A DNA stretch of 64,000 nt. It comes from Kytococcus sedentarius DSM 20547. Lineage in GTDB: Bacteria > Actinomycetota > Actinomycetes > Actinomycetales > Dermatophilaceae. A program made the position numbers and the translations under genes. Under the pieces are notes generated by a model. It was not told where the DNA came from. It was given only the letters and a program-made list of their open reading frames with translations, and searched no databases. The stretch covers positions 806,001 through 870,000 of the forward strand of contig NC_013169.1 in the NCBI RefSeq assembly GCF_000023925.1, in the 5' to 3' direction. How positions within the stretch are numbered: the first letter of the stretch is position 1; every line of letters begins with the position of its first letter. Shown here in pieces: positions 1 through 8,055 of the stretch.

Positions 1-2
1 TC

Positions 3-458
3 GTGCTGCACGTGATGCTCTTCCGTTCCGCCTGGGGCCTGCGCACCCGCGCCATCGGGGAGCACCCCAAGGCCGCGGACACCGTGGGCGTGGACGTCAA
101 CCGCCTGCGCGTGGTCAACACGCTCATCGGCGGCGCCGTCGCCGGCCTCGGTGGCGCCTTCTTCACCATCGGTGCGGGGCTGGCCTTCGGACGCGACATG
201 TCCGCGGGCAACGGCTTCATCGCCCTGGCGGCGATGATCCTGGGCCGGTGGAGCCCCAAGGGTGCCGTGGTGGCCGCGCTGTTGTTCGGGTTCACCAAGA
301 ACCTCGGCAACGTGCTGTCCTCCATCGGCTCGCCGCTGCCCACCGACCTGCTGCTGATGCTGCCCTACCTGGTCACGATCGTGGCCGTGGCCGGGCTGGT
401 CGGCAAGGTGCGGGCCCCGGCCGCCGAGGGCAAGGCCTACGTGAAGGGGCGCTCGTGA
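3..458 (+). CDS. Nucleoside-type ABC transporter permease, C-terminal part
   Basis: This is the last 151 residues of an inner-membrane permease; the reading frame is already open at the window edge, so the true start lies upstream. The visible part has several hydrophobic segments and the G-rich stretch around AGLGGAFFTIG seen in permeases of the BPD_transp_2 (branched-chain amino acid/ribose/nucleoside) group. The gene ends in a GTGA overlap with the cytidine deaminase gene, so the two are translationally coupled. With cdd next and deoA, deoC and a purine nucleoside phosphorylase further on, the likely substrate is a nucleoside taken up with a BMP-type binding protein. The family is clear; the substrate is inferred from context. 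Confidence 0.85.
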   Translation: MLHVMLFRSAWGLRTRAIGEHPKAADTVGVDVNRLRVVNTLIGGAVAGLGGAFFTIGAGLAFGRDMSAGNGFIALAAMILGRWSPKGAVVAALLFGFTKNLGNVLSSIGSPLPTDLLLMLPYLVTIVAVAGLVGKVRAPAAEGKAYVKGRS

Positions 459-886
459 GCACCCCGGACGACGCCGGCTCGATGCGGGGCGAGGCGCCCC
501 GCATCGAGTGGGACGCCCTGCTCGATGCGGCGCGCGCGGCCATGCGCCGCGCCTACGCCCCCTACTCGGGCTACCCGGTCGGCGCGGCCGGCCTGGTGGA
601 GGACGGGCGCGTGGTCTCGGGCTGCAACGTGGAGAACGCCGGCTACGGCGTCACCCTGTGCGCGGAGTGCGGGATGGTCAGTGAGCTGGTGAACTCCGGC
701 GGTGGACGCCTGGTCGCGGTGGCCTGCGTGCAGCGCGACGGCGAGGTCGTCATGCCCTGCGGCCGGTGCCGCCAGCTGCTCGTGGAGCACGGGGGCCCCG
801 AGTGCCTGGTGACGGCGCCGGACGGCACGCCCCGGACCGTGGCGGAGTTGGTGCCGCTGGCCTTCGGGGCCGACGACCTGGCCTGA
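455..886 (+). CDS. cdd: Cytidine deaminase
   Basis: This 143-residue zinc enzyme deaminates cytidine and deoxycytidine to uridine and deoxyuridine in pyrimidine salvage. The zinc site is complete: Cys69 and Glu71 in CAE, and Cys102 and Cys105 in PCGRC. The substrate motif CNVENA lies at about residues 57-62. Length fits the small homotetrameric class. The GTG start shares four bases with the stop of the upstream permease gene, which decides the start and implies coupling. Its usual partner deoA now lies 18 kb away, beyond metPS and a mobile island. Confidence 0.95.
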   Translation: MSTPDDAGSMRGEAPRIEWDALLDAARAAMRRAYAPYSGYPVGAAGLVEDGRVVSGCNVENAGYGVTLCAECGMVSELVNSGGGRLVAVACVQRDGEVVMPCGRCRQLLVEHGGPECLVTAPDGTPRTVAELVPLAFGADDLA

Positions 887-1008
887 GCCCCACGGCACTT
901 CGTCACAGTTCGGCAATGATTTCTCGCCGTGCGGATGACGGCGGTGGGGTGCGGGGTGCAGGAGGGGGAGACTTCGGCCGTCCTGTTCCTTCGAGACCGA
1001 GGTCAACG

Positions 1009-2670
1009 ATGTCTCAGAATGCTGGCGGCGCCACCGCGTACCGCCCCTCCGCGCCCCCCGAGGCGGGCAACGGTGGCCGCGAGGCCTTCTCAGCCCGCAG
1101 CGTCTTCATCCTCGCCGCCATCGGCTCGGCGGTGGGCTTGGGCAACATCTGGCGCTACCCCATGGTCGCCTACGAGAGCGGTGGCGGCGCCTTCCTGATT
1201 CCCTACCTGGTCGCGCTGACCACCGCAGCCATCCCGCTGCTCTTCCTGGACTACGCACTGGGGCACAAGTACCGCGGGGCCTCCCCGCTGGCCTTCAAGC
1301 GACTGCGCCGCTGGCTGGAGCCCTTCGGCTGGGTGCAGGTGCTCATGTGCTTCGTCATCGCCACCTACTACGCCGTGGTCCTGGCGTGGGCGCTGCGCTA
1401 CTTCTTCTACGCGTTCACCACTGAGTGGGGCTCCGACACCGGCGCCTTCTTCGAGGGCGAGCTGCTGGAGGTCACCGAGATCGGCGCGCTGGGCCACTTC
1501 GTGACTCCCACGCTGATCGCCCTGGCCGGGCTGTGGATCCTCTGCATCGGCATCGTGGCGGTCGGTGTGGACAAGGGCATTGGCCTGGCCAACCGCGTCT
1601 TCCTGCCGCTGCTGATCCTCGTGTTCGGCGCGCTGGTGGTGCGGGCGCTGTTCCTGGAGGGTGCGGCCACCGGCCTGGACGCCTTCTTCACCCCGGACTG
1701 GAACGCCATCAAGGACCCGGACGTCTGGGTGGCGGCCTACGGCCAGGTGTTCTTCAGCACCTCGGTGGCCATCGGCGCCATGCTCACCTACGCGTCGTAC
1801 CTCAAGCGCAGGACCAACCTCACCGGCTCCGGCCTGGTGGTCGGCTTCTCCAACGCCAGCTTCGAGGTGCTCGCGGGCATCGGCGTGTTCGCCTGCCTGG
1901 GCTTCCTCGCCGTGCAGCAGGGGGTCGGCGTGGAGGACGCCGCGGCCGGTGGGCCGGGCCTGACCTTCGTGGTCTTTCCCGCCCTGATCAACGAGATGCC
2001 CTTCGGCAACGTCTTCGGTGTGCTCTTCTTCGGCTGCCTCGTGGTCGCGGGCATCACCTCGCTGATCAGCCTGATGCAGGTGGTCGGTGCGGCCTTTGGC
2101 GAGAAGTTCGGCCTGGCCCCGCGCACCGGCACGCTGGTGACCGGTGCGGTCATGGCTGCCGTGTCGGTGTTCTTCTACGCCCGGAGCACGGCCCTGCACG
2201 TGCTGGACGTCACGGACAACTGGGTGAACAACGTGGTCCTGGTGACCGCTGCCGGGCTGGCGGCGCTCGCCGTGGCCTTCGCCGCCCGGGCCCTGCCGGA
2301 GCTGGCCCGCCACCTCAACGCGGTGAGCTCCTTCAAGGTCGGCCGCCTCTGGATGCTGTGCGTCGCCGTGATCACCCCGGCCGTGCTCGCCCTGGCCACC
2401 TGGCAGAGCGTGAGCACCCTCGTCAGCGACGGGTACCCGTCCGGCACCGACGACGCCGGCAACCCGGTCTACTACCCCTCCGAGTTCGTCAACATCTTCG
2501 GCTGGGGCATGACCGCCGCGCTGGTGGTGCTCGCCCTGCTGCTCTCCGTCATCCCCTGGATCAAGGAGCACGAGCGGGCCCGCGCCCACGAGCTCGACGA
2601 GCACGGCAACGACCTGAACGACCCCGCGGGGCACCGTTCGCCCGAGTACGTGGAAGGAGGCCGGGCATGA
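1009..2670 (+). CDS. metP: MetP-type sodium-dependent methionine/alanine importer (NSS family)
   Basis: This 553-residue protein belongs to the neurotransmitter:sodium symporter family, which imports amino acids with sodium. The TM1 signature GSAVGLGNIWRYP is at residues 39-51, where sodium and substrate bind, and about 11-12 hydrophobic segments follow. The ATG was chosen because the family begins shortly before the AFSARSVFILA segment; the open frame before it is cdd antiphase sequence. The next gene overlaps its stop and encodes a MetS-like 34-residue membrane peptide, the arrangement known for Corynebacterium glutamicum MetPS. Methionine/alanine as substrate is inferred from that pairing. 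A 122-nt gap separates it from cdd. Confidence 0.88.
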   Translation: MSQNAGGATAYRPSAPPEAGNGGREAFSARSVFILAAIGSAVGLGNIWRYPMVAYESGGGAFLIPYLVALTTAAIPLLFLDYALGHKYRGASPLAFKRLRRWLEPFGWVQVLMCFVIATYYAVVLAWALRYFFYAFTTEWGSDTGAFFEGELLEVTEIGALGHFVTPTLIALAGLWILCIGIVAVGVDKGIGLANRVFLPLLILVFGALVVRALFLEGAATGLDAFFTPDWNAIKDPDVWVAAYGQVFFSTSVAIGAMLTYASYLKRRTNLTGSGLVVGFSNASFEVLAGIGVFACLGFLAVQQGVGVEDAAAGGPGLTFVVFPALINEMPFGNVFGVLFFGCLVVAGITSLISLMQVVGAAFGEKFGLAPRTGTLVTGAVMAAVSVFFYARSTALHVLDVTDNWVNNVVLVTAAGLAALAVAFAARALPELARHLNAVSSFKVGRLWMLCVAVITPAVLALATWQSVSTLVSDGYPSGTDDAGNPVYYPSEFVNIFGWGMTAALVVLALLLSVIPWIKEHERARAHELDEHGNDLNDPAGHRSPEYVEGGRA

Positions 2671-2771
2671 GCACCGAGGCCATCATCATGATGATCGCGT
2701 ACCTCACGGTGGTCTGGGGAGCCCTCGGGCTCGCCCTGCGCCACCTGATGGCCCACCCGGACGAGGACTGA
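2667..2771 (+). CDS. metS: MetS-like small subunit of the NSS importer
   Basis: This is a 34-residue peptide with a single transmembrane helix (about residues 5-27, rich in I, L, V, M) followed by a charged tail ending HPDED. The ATG overlaps the metP stop as ATGA and is preceded by the Shine-Dalgarno sequence GGAGG. MetS family peptides are small obligatory partners of MetP-type transporters. The composition, length and overlap support this call. It is short enough to be missed by gene finders. Confidence 0.8.
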   Translation: MSTEAIIMMIAYLTVVWGALGLALRHLMAHPDED

Positions 2772-2798
2772 GTCCCGCCCGCACCAGGTCGCACCGTG

Positions 2799-2828
2799 GC
2801 CCCCGTCCTGCACCGCAGGGTGGGGGGC
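2799..2828 (+). terminator. Hairpin after metPS
   Basis: GCCCCC-GT-CCTGC pairs with GCAGG-GT-GGGGGGC across a three-base loop, 28 bp after the metS stop. There is no T-tract, as is common in high-GC actinobacteria. It lies just upstream of the proposed island left end, so the host transcription unit seems to end intact before the island. Confidence 0.45.
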
Positions 2829-2832
2829 ACGC

Positions 2833-2840
2833 GCGTGCCG
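2833..2840. other. Candidate left attachment core (attL)
   Basis: GCGTGCCG occurs here and again at 18889-18896. Sequence to the left is G/C-rich host-like, while sequence to the right (TGGGCTAGCAAACGTACC) is more A/T-rich and leads into the integrase gene 50 bp on. An 8-bp match between two roughly 100-bp regions is not significant by itself. The argument rests on its coincidence with the composition change at both ends. Serine integrases need only a 2-bp crossover core, so the true core may be shorter. Confidence 0.35.
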
Positions 2841-2889
2841 TGGGCTAGCAAACGTACCTGCGTCTTGACAGACGAAAGAGGTACCCGCC

Positions 2890-4479
2890 ATGAGCATCGC
2901 GACCCCGACCCGCACGACCACCAGCCCGAGCGCCGCTGTTCAGCGGTTGCGGGTGGTGCTGTACGTCCGCATCAGTGACGACCCCGAGGGCACCGAGAAA
3001 GGTGTCGAGCGGCAGGAGGCGGACTGCCGCGATTATGCCGAGTCGCTGGGCTTCGAGGTGGTGGAGGTGTTCCGGGAGGACGACACCTTGGCGTTCAAGC
3101 AGCGCACGATCACCCTCCCGACCGGGGAGAAAGTGCGGCGTGTGGTTCGGCCACGGTTCCGGGCCATGCTGTCGTTCCTGACGCAGGGGCGTGCGGAGGC
3201 GATGATCGCCTACGACCTCGACCGGGCCGTGCGCGACCCCCGCGATCTGGAAGACCTGATCGACGCCAAGGTGCTGTACGGGTTCCGGGTGCTCTCCACC
3301 ACCGGCAGCCTGCGCCTGGACAACGACTCGGACATCGCGATGGCGCGGGTGCTGGTGGAGATGGCGAACAAGTCGTCGGCGGACACGGCTCGACGGGTCG
3401 CCAGGGCGTCGAAGCAGCAGGCCATCGACGGCAAGTGGCATGGTGGCCGCGCCCCCTACGGGTACCGGATGGGCGACTCGACGCTGTATGTGGTGCCGGA
3501 GCAGGCGGCGCTGGTGCGGGAGGCGGCGGATCGTCTGCTGGCCGGGGAGTCGGTCTACGCGATCATCCAACGCTGGCACCGGCGCGGCGAGTCCTCCGCG
3601 CTGGGGAAGCGGTGGACGGAGAGCGCGTTGGTCCGGATCATGCGCAACCCGGCGCTGAAAGGTGCCCGAACCTATCTGCCGATGCTGCCGGACGGGTCGC
3701 GCTCGACTGTTCCTGAGACGGTCACCGACGGCAACTGGACGCCGATCCTCGACGTGACCACCTGGCAGCGGGTCAACGACGTGCTCGCCGCTCGCACCGC
3801 GAAGTCGCAGGGAGGGCCGGGAGCAATCAAGCGGGTCTACCCGTTCACCGGGCTGATCCGGTGCGCCGAGTGCGGCACCGCGATGTACCGGCAGGGCGAC
3901 TTCTACACCTGCGGGAACAAGCAGTTCAACACCTGCCATCGCTCGGTGAAGATGACCGAGGTCACCGCGCTGGTCGAGGATGCGGTGCTGTCGGTCTTCT
4001 CCCGCCTTGCCCTGACCCCGGAGACGCTGCCTGCCCGCGACGGCAGCGAGACCGAGCGTGCACATGACGAGTTGTCGGTGCTGATCGACTCCGACCGGAC
4101 GGTGCTGAACCGGCTCGATGACGACCACTACGACGGTCTGATCGACCGGGCGACCTGGGCGCGGCAGCGCTCACGGCTGACCGAGCGGATCAGTACCCGG
4201 CAGCGGGAGTATCAGCAGCACCTCGCCCGCAAGCCCGTCCTGGACGTGGACATCGACCTGGGCACGGTTGCCTCGGAATGGGCCGAGCGGACGGCGCAGT
4301 GGAAGTACGACGCGGCCAGCATCGTGCTCGAAGCCGTACTCATCCACGGCCACCCCAAGGGCGTGTCTCCGATCGTCTCGCGTCGTCGGGATGAGCCCGA
4401 CGAGACCTATCAGGCGCGGTTGCGGGAGCACCGGCAGAGCCTACTCGCCCGCCGGGTCGAGTTCGTCTGGTGTGCGTGA
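2890..4479 (+). CDS. Large serine recombinase (integrase)
   Basis: This 529-residue site-specific recombinase would integrate and excise the island. The N-terminal resolvase domain (about residues 20-170) has YVRIS with the probable nucleophile Ser29 and the VERQ motif near 39-42. The middle is a recombinase domain, including GRAPYGYR near residue 190. A zinc ribbon carries Cys325, Cys328, Cys341 and Cys349, followed by a helical C-terminal region. The length fits large serine integrases. The ATG has the ribosome site AAAGAGG eight bases upstream. Its position at the extreme left end of the island is typical. Confidence 0.93.
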   Translation: MSIATPTRTTTSPSAAVQRLRVVLYVRISDDPEGTEKGVERQEADCRDYAESLGFEVVEVFREDDTLAFKQRTITLPTGEKVRRVVRPRFRAMLSFLTQGRAEAMIAYDLDRAVRDPRDLEDLIDAKVLYGFRVLSTTGSLRLDNDSDIAMARVLVEMANKSSADTARRVARASKQQAIDGKWHGGRAPYGYRMGDSTLYVVPEQAALVREAADRLLAGESVYAIIQRWHRRGESSALGKRWTESALVRIMRNPALKGARTYLPMLPDGSRSTVPETVTDGNWTPILDVTTWQRVNDVLAARTAKSQGGPGAIKRVYPFTGLIRCAECGTAMYRQGDFYTCGNKQFNTCHRSVKMTEVTALVEDAVLSVFSRLALTPETLPARDGSETERAHDELSVLIDSDRTVLNRLDDDHYDGLIDRATWARQRSRLTERISTRQREYQQHLARKPVLDVDIDLGTVASEWAERTAQWKYDAASIVLEAVLIHGHPKGVSPIVSRRRDEPDETYQARLREHRQSLLARRVEFVWCA

Positions 4480-4671
4480 GAGCGTGAGCGGCGGTTTCGG
4501 AAGCCCGCACAAGGCCCGCAGCCGTGCCCGCGCCCGCCGGTCGACGATGCCCGGCGACAGGCCCTGCGCCTCGCGTGTCTCCCGCGCCAGACGCGCCCCG
4601 AACGACTCGGGAACGTCGCCGGGTGCAGGTGGTGCGGTCGTGGTCGTGGTGGTGTGCTGCGTGGAGGTCAT
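4441..4671 (-). CDS. Small hypothetical protein, convergent with the integrase
   Basis: This possible 76-residue protein has a threonine-rich N-terminus (MTSTQHTTTTTT) and an arginine-rich helical part (ARLARETREAQGL, RARARLRALCGL). It overlaps the integrase 3' end by 39 bp on the opposite strand. No good Shine-Dalgarno sequence is seen; a TATAGT-like -10 lies on this strand near 4727-4735, so expression could come from a short leader. No family is recognised. It could instead be an antisense shadow of the integrase end. Confidence 0.4.
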   Translation of the reverse strand: MTSTQHTTTTTTAPPAPGDVPESFGARLARETREAQGLSPGIVDRRARARLRALCGLPKPPLTLSRTPDELDPAGE

Positions 4672-4741
4672 GGAGGTCAGGTACGACCGGCCGACCACAA
4701 CATCTGGTATTCGTTGCCGGGTTGAGGTACTATATGCAGAC

Positions 4742-4750
4742 TTATCCACA
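4742..4750. other. DnaA-box-like 9-mer
   Basis: TTATCCACA exactly matches the Escherichia coli DnaA box consensus. It sits in an A/T-rich patch about 40 bp before an array of palindromes, an arrangement that resembles a replication or transfer origin. A single box can occur by chance, and actinobacterial boxes favour TTGTCCACA, so function is uncertain. Confidence 0.3.
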
Positions 4751-4788
4751 GGGAGCGCGGCCAGCACGGGCCTCACAGCGGGGCAGCC

Positions 4789-5327
4789 CACGGGGGTGCC
4801 GATTCGGCACCGCCGTGAACCGCCGAGGTCAACGCCTCGCGGTTCCGTCACCGTGGCGGCACCGTGAGAGGCGCGGATCGGTAAAACCCCAGGTCGCACG
4901 GTGGGGCCAAATTGCCACCACCGTCAGCAGTGGCGACGGGGGCGGAAATTTTCCACCCCCGTTGGCCTCGGAACGGCTCCGCAAATTTTGCGGCACTGTT
5001 CGGCAGAACCCCAGGTCGCACGGGGGTGCCAGCGTCGCACCCCCGGTCACCGCAGGCAGCGGGCGCGAAACGCCTGGTCGCACGGTGGGGGAAATTTTCG
5101 CCCACCGTCACCGACAGGCCCGGTCTCAACGGGGCCGCCGAATCAGCGACCCCGTTCATCGCCCGCCACGTCCGAAAGCCCAGGTCGCACGGTTCCGGCA
5201 AATTGCCGCCACCGTGCCCTACGCCTCGGCCGAAGCCACCGCTGGCGGCACGGTGCCGTCGAATCGACGGAACCAGGCGCGACCGACCCGAGGCTGACGG
5301 TGGTGCAAATTTTGCACGACCGTCAGC
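4789..5327. repeat. Array of about eleven imperfect palindromes
   Basis: Hairpin-forming units lie at about 4789-4817, 4817-4845, 4898-4924, 4936-4962, 4971-5001, 5021-5045, 5082-5108, 5128-5156, 5187-5217, 5252-5274 and 5293-5327. Most arms begin ACGG and end CCGT. Centres are of two kinds: AAATT or AAATTTT (six units) and GAATC/GATTC (three units). Arm bases vary between copies yet stay complementary, for example ACGGTGG/CCACCGT, ACGGGGG/CCCCCGT and GCACGGT/ACCGTGC. The direct repeat CCCAGGTCGCACGG starts at 4888, 5010 and 5179, with a variant at 5073. No convincing gene spans this region. It may be an oriT, a replication or partition site, or a structured RNA locus of the island. Confidence 0.75.
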
Positions 5328-5395
5328 GACGCGACCGGCCACGAGCAGGGCGCGGCGACGCCGCCGCTCGGCCTGTTGTGGTGCGCTTAGCGTGG

Positions 5396-6349
5396 TCATG
5401 CTTGGAGCCCGTTCTCGGGTCGTGGCGGACGGATCTCACCAGGTAGGTGCGCACCGCTTCCCACAACAGTGCTCGGGAGCCCGTAGAGGCGGTACCGGCC
5501 CGGCGTGGTGCCGACGTGCCGCGCGAACATCTCCGCGGCCTGGTTGCGCGACCAGCCGATCCGATGCGCAGCGGCATCCACGGTCAGGTTCTCCTCACGC
5601 AGCAGCCGCGCCATTGCCCCCACCCGCAACATCGTCAGATAGGCGTGCGGGGTCTTGCCGTAGGCGATGGAGAACACGCGGGCGAGCTGCTTAGGAGACA
5701 GATGCACCATCTCCGCCAGATCACGCAGCACCCAGCGACGAGCGATATTGCTATGCAGCGCATCGCGCACGGTTAAGACCTCGACCCGCACCGGAGCCGC
5801 GAGATGCCGATTGCACAGCGCCCGTGGCCACGTCTTGCCCGACTGCGCCAGCACCTCCGCCACGGGCATCGTCTTCAAGAACGGGCCGATGGCATCCGCG
5901 AGCAGGAACCACAGCGCTTGCATCCGGGCGAACGACTCCGAGAGGTTCCCGGCCTCGCTGAGCTCGACCAGCTCGTCCAGCCACGGTACGAGTTCGGCGA
6001 GCCGCAGTTCACCGAGGCGGATCACCTGTACTGGTTCCGTGAACACGGCTGCGGCAACGTCCTGCGCTTCGAGCCGGTCGAGCAGCAACCCGGTGTGCTG
6101 CCAGTAGAACAAGTCCACGGCGTAGTCGGGATCGAGATAGACGGTCGTGACGGTCACCTGCCCCTCGGGTTCAGCCCCGCACGGCACGCCCCGGCCGATC
6201 AAGAGCACATCGCCGCAGCGAATTGGGCGCTGCCCGAAGTCACCCGACAAGATCGCAGAACCCGCACGGACAACGATGAACTTCACGCAGCCATACGACA
6301 CGGGTGCCAGCGCCCGGCGATGACTGGTTGTCCGTGCGGTCAGCGGCAC
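5396..6349 (-). CDS. AraC-family transcription regulator
   Basis: This 317-residue regulator has an N-terminal cupin-like sensing domain (about residues 20-130) and a C-terminal AraC/XylS double helix-turn-helix at about 200-290. The second helix-turn-helix region reads TVDAAAHRIGWSRNQAAEMF and is followed by the family ending GTTPGRYR. The GTG start lacks a strong ribosome site, so a start further in (for example near 6301) is possible. It is transcribed in the same direction as, and 32 bp downstream of, an MFS exporter gene and may regulate it. The effector is unknown. Confidence 0.82.
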   Translation of the reverse strand: MPLTARTTSHRRALAPVSYGCVKFIVVRAGSAILSGDFGQRPIRCGDVLLIGRGVPCGAEPEGQVTVTTVYLDPDYAVDLFYWQHTGLLLDRLEAQDVAAAVFTEPVQVIRLGELRLAELVPWLDELVELSEAGNLSESFARMQALWFLLADAIGPFLKTMPVAEVLAQSGKTWPRALCNRHLAAPVRVEVLTVRDALHSNIARRWVLRDLAEMVHLSPKQLARVFSIAYGKTPHAYLTMLRVGAMARLLREENLTVDAAAHRIGWSRNQAAEMFARHVGTTPGRYRLYGLPSTVVGSGAHLPGEIRPPRPENGLQA

Positions 6350-6381
6350 CTGGGATCACCATGCACGCGGTGGATCGTCGC

Positions 6382-7566
6382 TCACGGCTGTGCGGCGCTC
6401 TCGCGCTGAGGCTCTGTGCGAGTCGGGATCGCGGGGGCCGCGACCAGCCATGCCGCCACGAGAGCGACAGCACCAACAAAGGGGATCGCGGATGCGCCGA
6501 GGTGGTCGAGGGTGAGCCCGCCGATGGCTCCGGCGACGGCGGTGCCGAGGTAGAGGCCTGAGATGTTGAGTGAGACCGCAGTCATGGCCGCCTCGGGCGC
6601 GGCGGCGATGGTGCTGGCCTGCATGGGCGGGTTGAGCGCCCACGCGAACACCGACCACAGGCCGATCCCGATAGCGAACAGCCAGACCGGTGCACCGACG
6701 ATCACCAGAACCGCGGCAAGGCCGAGGGCGAGGGCGTGCCCGCCGAGGATCGCCAAGCGTGCCCGCCTGGGGCCGTAGGCGTCGGTGAGGCGACCGCCCA
6801 GCAGCGCCGAGACGACCCCGACGAGCCCAACGATCAGCAGCAGGATCGGCAGCGCGTTGTCGTCGCCCAGGGTGTGGACGGTGATAGGGCCGAGGTAGGT
6901 GTAGAACATCAGCCCGCCCGTGCCGCACAAGAAGATCGCCGCGACCATCCGCAGCACCGCCGGACGGCGCAGCGGGGCCAGTCGCGTCGCCAGCGTGCTC
7001 GCGGCGGCACCCGGCAGCCGGGGCATGGTCGTCAGGGCGATCACCGCAGCGACGGCGGCGACCGCGGCGATGAGGAGGAACGTCGAGCGCCACCCCCAAG
7101 CTCCGGCGATCCAGGTGCCGACCGGCACCCCGGTGAACAGCGCCACCGTCAGCCCGGCCGTCACCACAGAGAGGTAGGTGCCCTGCCTGCCCTCGGGGGC
7201 GCCCTCGGCCGCTGCCGCGAACGCCGTGGTCGAGACCGCGGCCGCCGACAAGCCCGCGACGATGCGCAACCCGAACAGCACCGCCAGATCAGGCGCGATA
7301 GCGCAGCCGAGGTTCGCCAGGACGAACACCATCAACCCGCCGCAGAGCACAAGACGGCGCGGGTATCGGTCGAGCCAGACCGCCAGCACCGGGGCACCGA
7401 GAGCGAACGCGAACGCGAAACCCGTCACCAACTGCCCCGCCGCCCCAGGGGTGACCCCAAGGTCGGCGGCGACAGTGTTCAGGACTCCGGCGATGACGAA
7501 CTCATCGGTGCCCAGCGCCAACGTAGCGATGAACAAGGCGGCGAGCCAGACGGGGCTGCGTGACAT
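6382..7566 (-). CDS. MFS drug:proton antiporter (DHA1-type)
   Basis: This 394-residue protein has twelve predicted membrane helices and the AraJ/YdhP-like N-terminus LALGTDEFVIAGVLNTVAADLGV seen in DHA1 exporters. Motif A is GAPVLAVWLDRYPRR near residues 58-71. Export of drugs or sugars is known for the group; the substrate here is not evident. The start has the ribosome site GGGAGG. It is divergent from an ArsR-type repressor gene, with a 101-bp operator-rich gap between them, so ArsR control is likely. Confidence 0.87.
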   Translation of the reverse strand: MSRSPVWLAALFIATLALGTDEFVIAGVLNTVAADLGVTPGAAGQLVTGFAFAFALGAPVLAVWLDRYPRRLVLCGGLMVFVLANLGCAIAPDLAVLFGLRIVAGLSAAAVSTTAFAAAAEGAPEGRQGTYLSVVTAGLTVALFTGVPVGTWIAGAWGWRSTFLLIAAVAAVAAVIALTTMPRLPGAAASTLATRLAPLRRPAVLRMVAAIFLCGTGGLMFYTYLGPITVHTLGDDNALPILLLIVGLVGVVSALLGGRLTDAYGPRRARLAILGGHALALGLAAVLVIVGAPVWLFAIGIGLWSVFAWALNPPMQASTIAAAPEAAMTAVSLNISGLYLGTAVAGAIGGLTLDHLGASAIPFVGAVALVAAWLVAAPAIPTRTEPQRESAAQP

Positions 7567-7592
7567 GATCCTCCCTCAAAACCGATGTTCGA

Positions 7593-7652
7593 TGTTCGAC
7601 GAACATGAATCGACCATATCACCTTGTTCGATATACGGCGAACATCGAACAA
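7593..7652. promoter_or_regulatory. Divergent operator between MFS and ArsR genes
   Basis: Two clear palindromes occupy the intergenic space. TGTTCG-A-CGAACA is at 7593-7605. TTGTTCGAT (7624-7632) pairs perfectly with ATCGAACAA (7644-7652) around 11 bp, with an inner GTTCG/CGAAC pair. The shared half-site GTTCGA/TCGAAC suggests one dimeric repressor binding twice, most simply the ArsR protein encoded immediately to the right, shutting both promoters. Confidence 0.7.
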
Positions 7653-7667
7653 GGTAGGATGAGGGGC

Positions 7668-8012
7668 ATGTCGCGCGGCCAGCACTCGGAGGACAAGCAC
7701 CCCGACGTCAGCGACATCTCGCTGACTCGGGTGCTGTCGGCCGTGTCCGACCCGCTGCGGCTCGGGATCGTCCTGCTGCTCTCGGACGGGCAGGAACGGC
7801 AGTGGGGCGAGCTCGATGCGCCGGTGTCGAAGTCAACGCTGAGCCACCACATGAAGACCCTCCGCAGCGCGGGTGTGACCCGTACCCGCGACGAGGGAAC
7901 CCGCTGCTACGTCCACCTCCGCGCCGACGACCTCGAAGCCCGGTTTCCCGGACTGCTCGCCACCCTCTTGCAGGCCGCGCCCGACGAGGCCACCTCGGTC
8001 GGGCTCAAGTAG
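7668..8012 (+). CDS. ArsR-family repressor
   Basis: This 114-residue winged-helix repressor has the recognition region VSKSTLSHHMKTLRSAGV at about residues 53-70, followed by a wing with TRDEGTRCYVHLR. It ends with the DDLEARFPGLLATLL tail typical of actinobacterial MFS-linked ArsR proteins. ATG 7668 is preferred over the earlier in-frame ATG at 7659 because AGGA lies nine bases before it. No metal-binding cysteine pair is seen, so it probably senses an organic ligand or the pump substrate. It likely binds the palindromes just upstream and regulates the divergent MFS gene. Confidence 0.87.
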   Translation: MSRGQHSEDKHPDVSDISLTRVLSAVSDPLRLGIVLLLSDGQERQWGELDAPVSKSTLSHHMKTLRSAGVTRTRDEGTRCYVHLRADDLEARFPGLLATLLQAAPDEATSVGLK

Positions 8013-8055
8013 CCCGATTGCCTGCCCGCCAACCATCCTCTGTTGCCGCCGAGCC

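Noticed and set aside
887-1008. SAM or T-box riboswitch before metP
   Set aside because: The 122-nt leader is short and I could not find the conserved cores of these elements.
2772-2889. tRNA gene as integration target
   Set aside because: No cloverleaf-like sequence or tRNA 3' end is present at either island end.
4789-5327. Possible CRISPR array
   Set aside because: Units are palindromic with changing arms and variable spacing; there are no identical repeats with uniform spacers and no cas genes nearby.
4848-5399. Long open frames through the palindrome array on both strands
   Set aside because: All carry the repeat as low-complexity peptide copies such as CDLGF, with no family resemblance; they are most simply a by-product of G/C-rich repeats.
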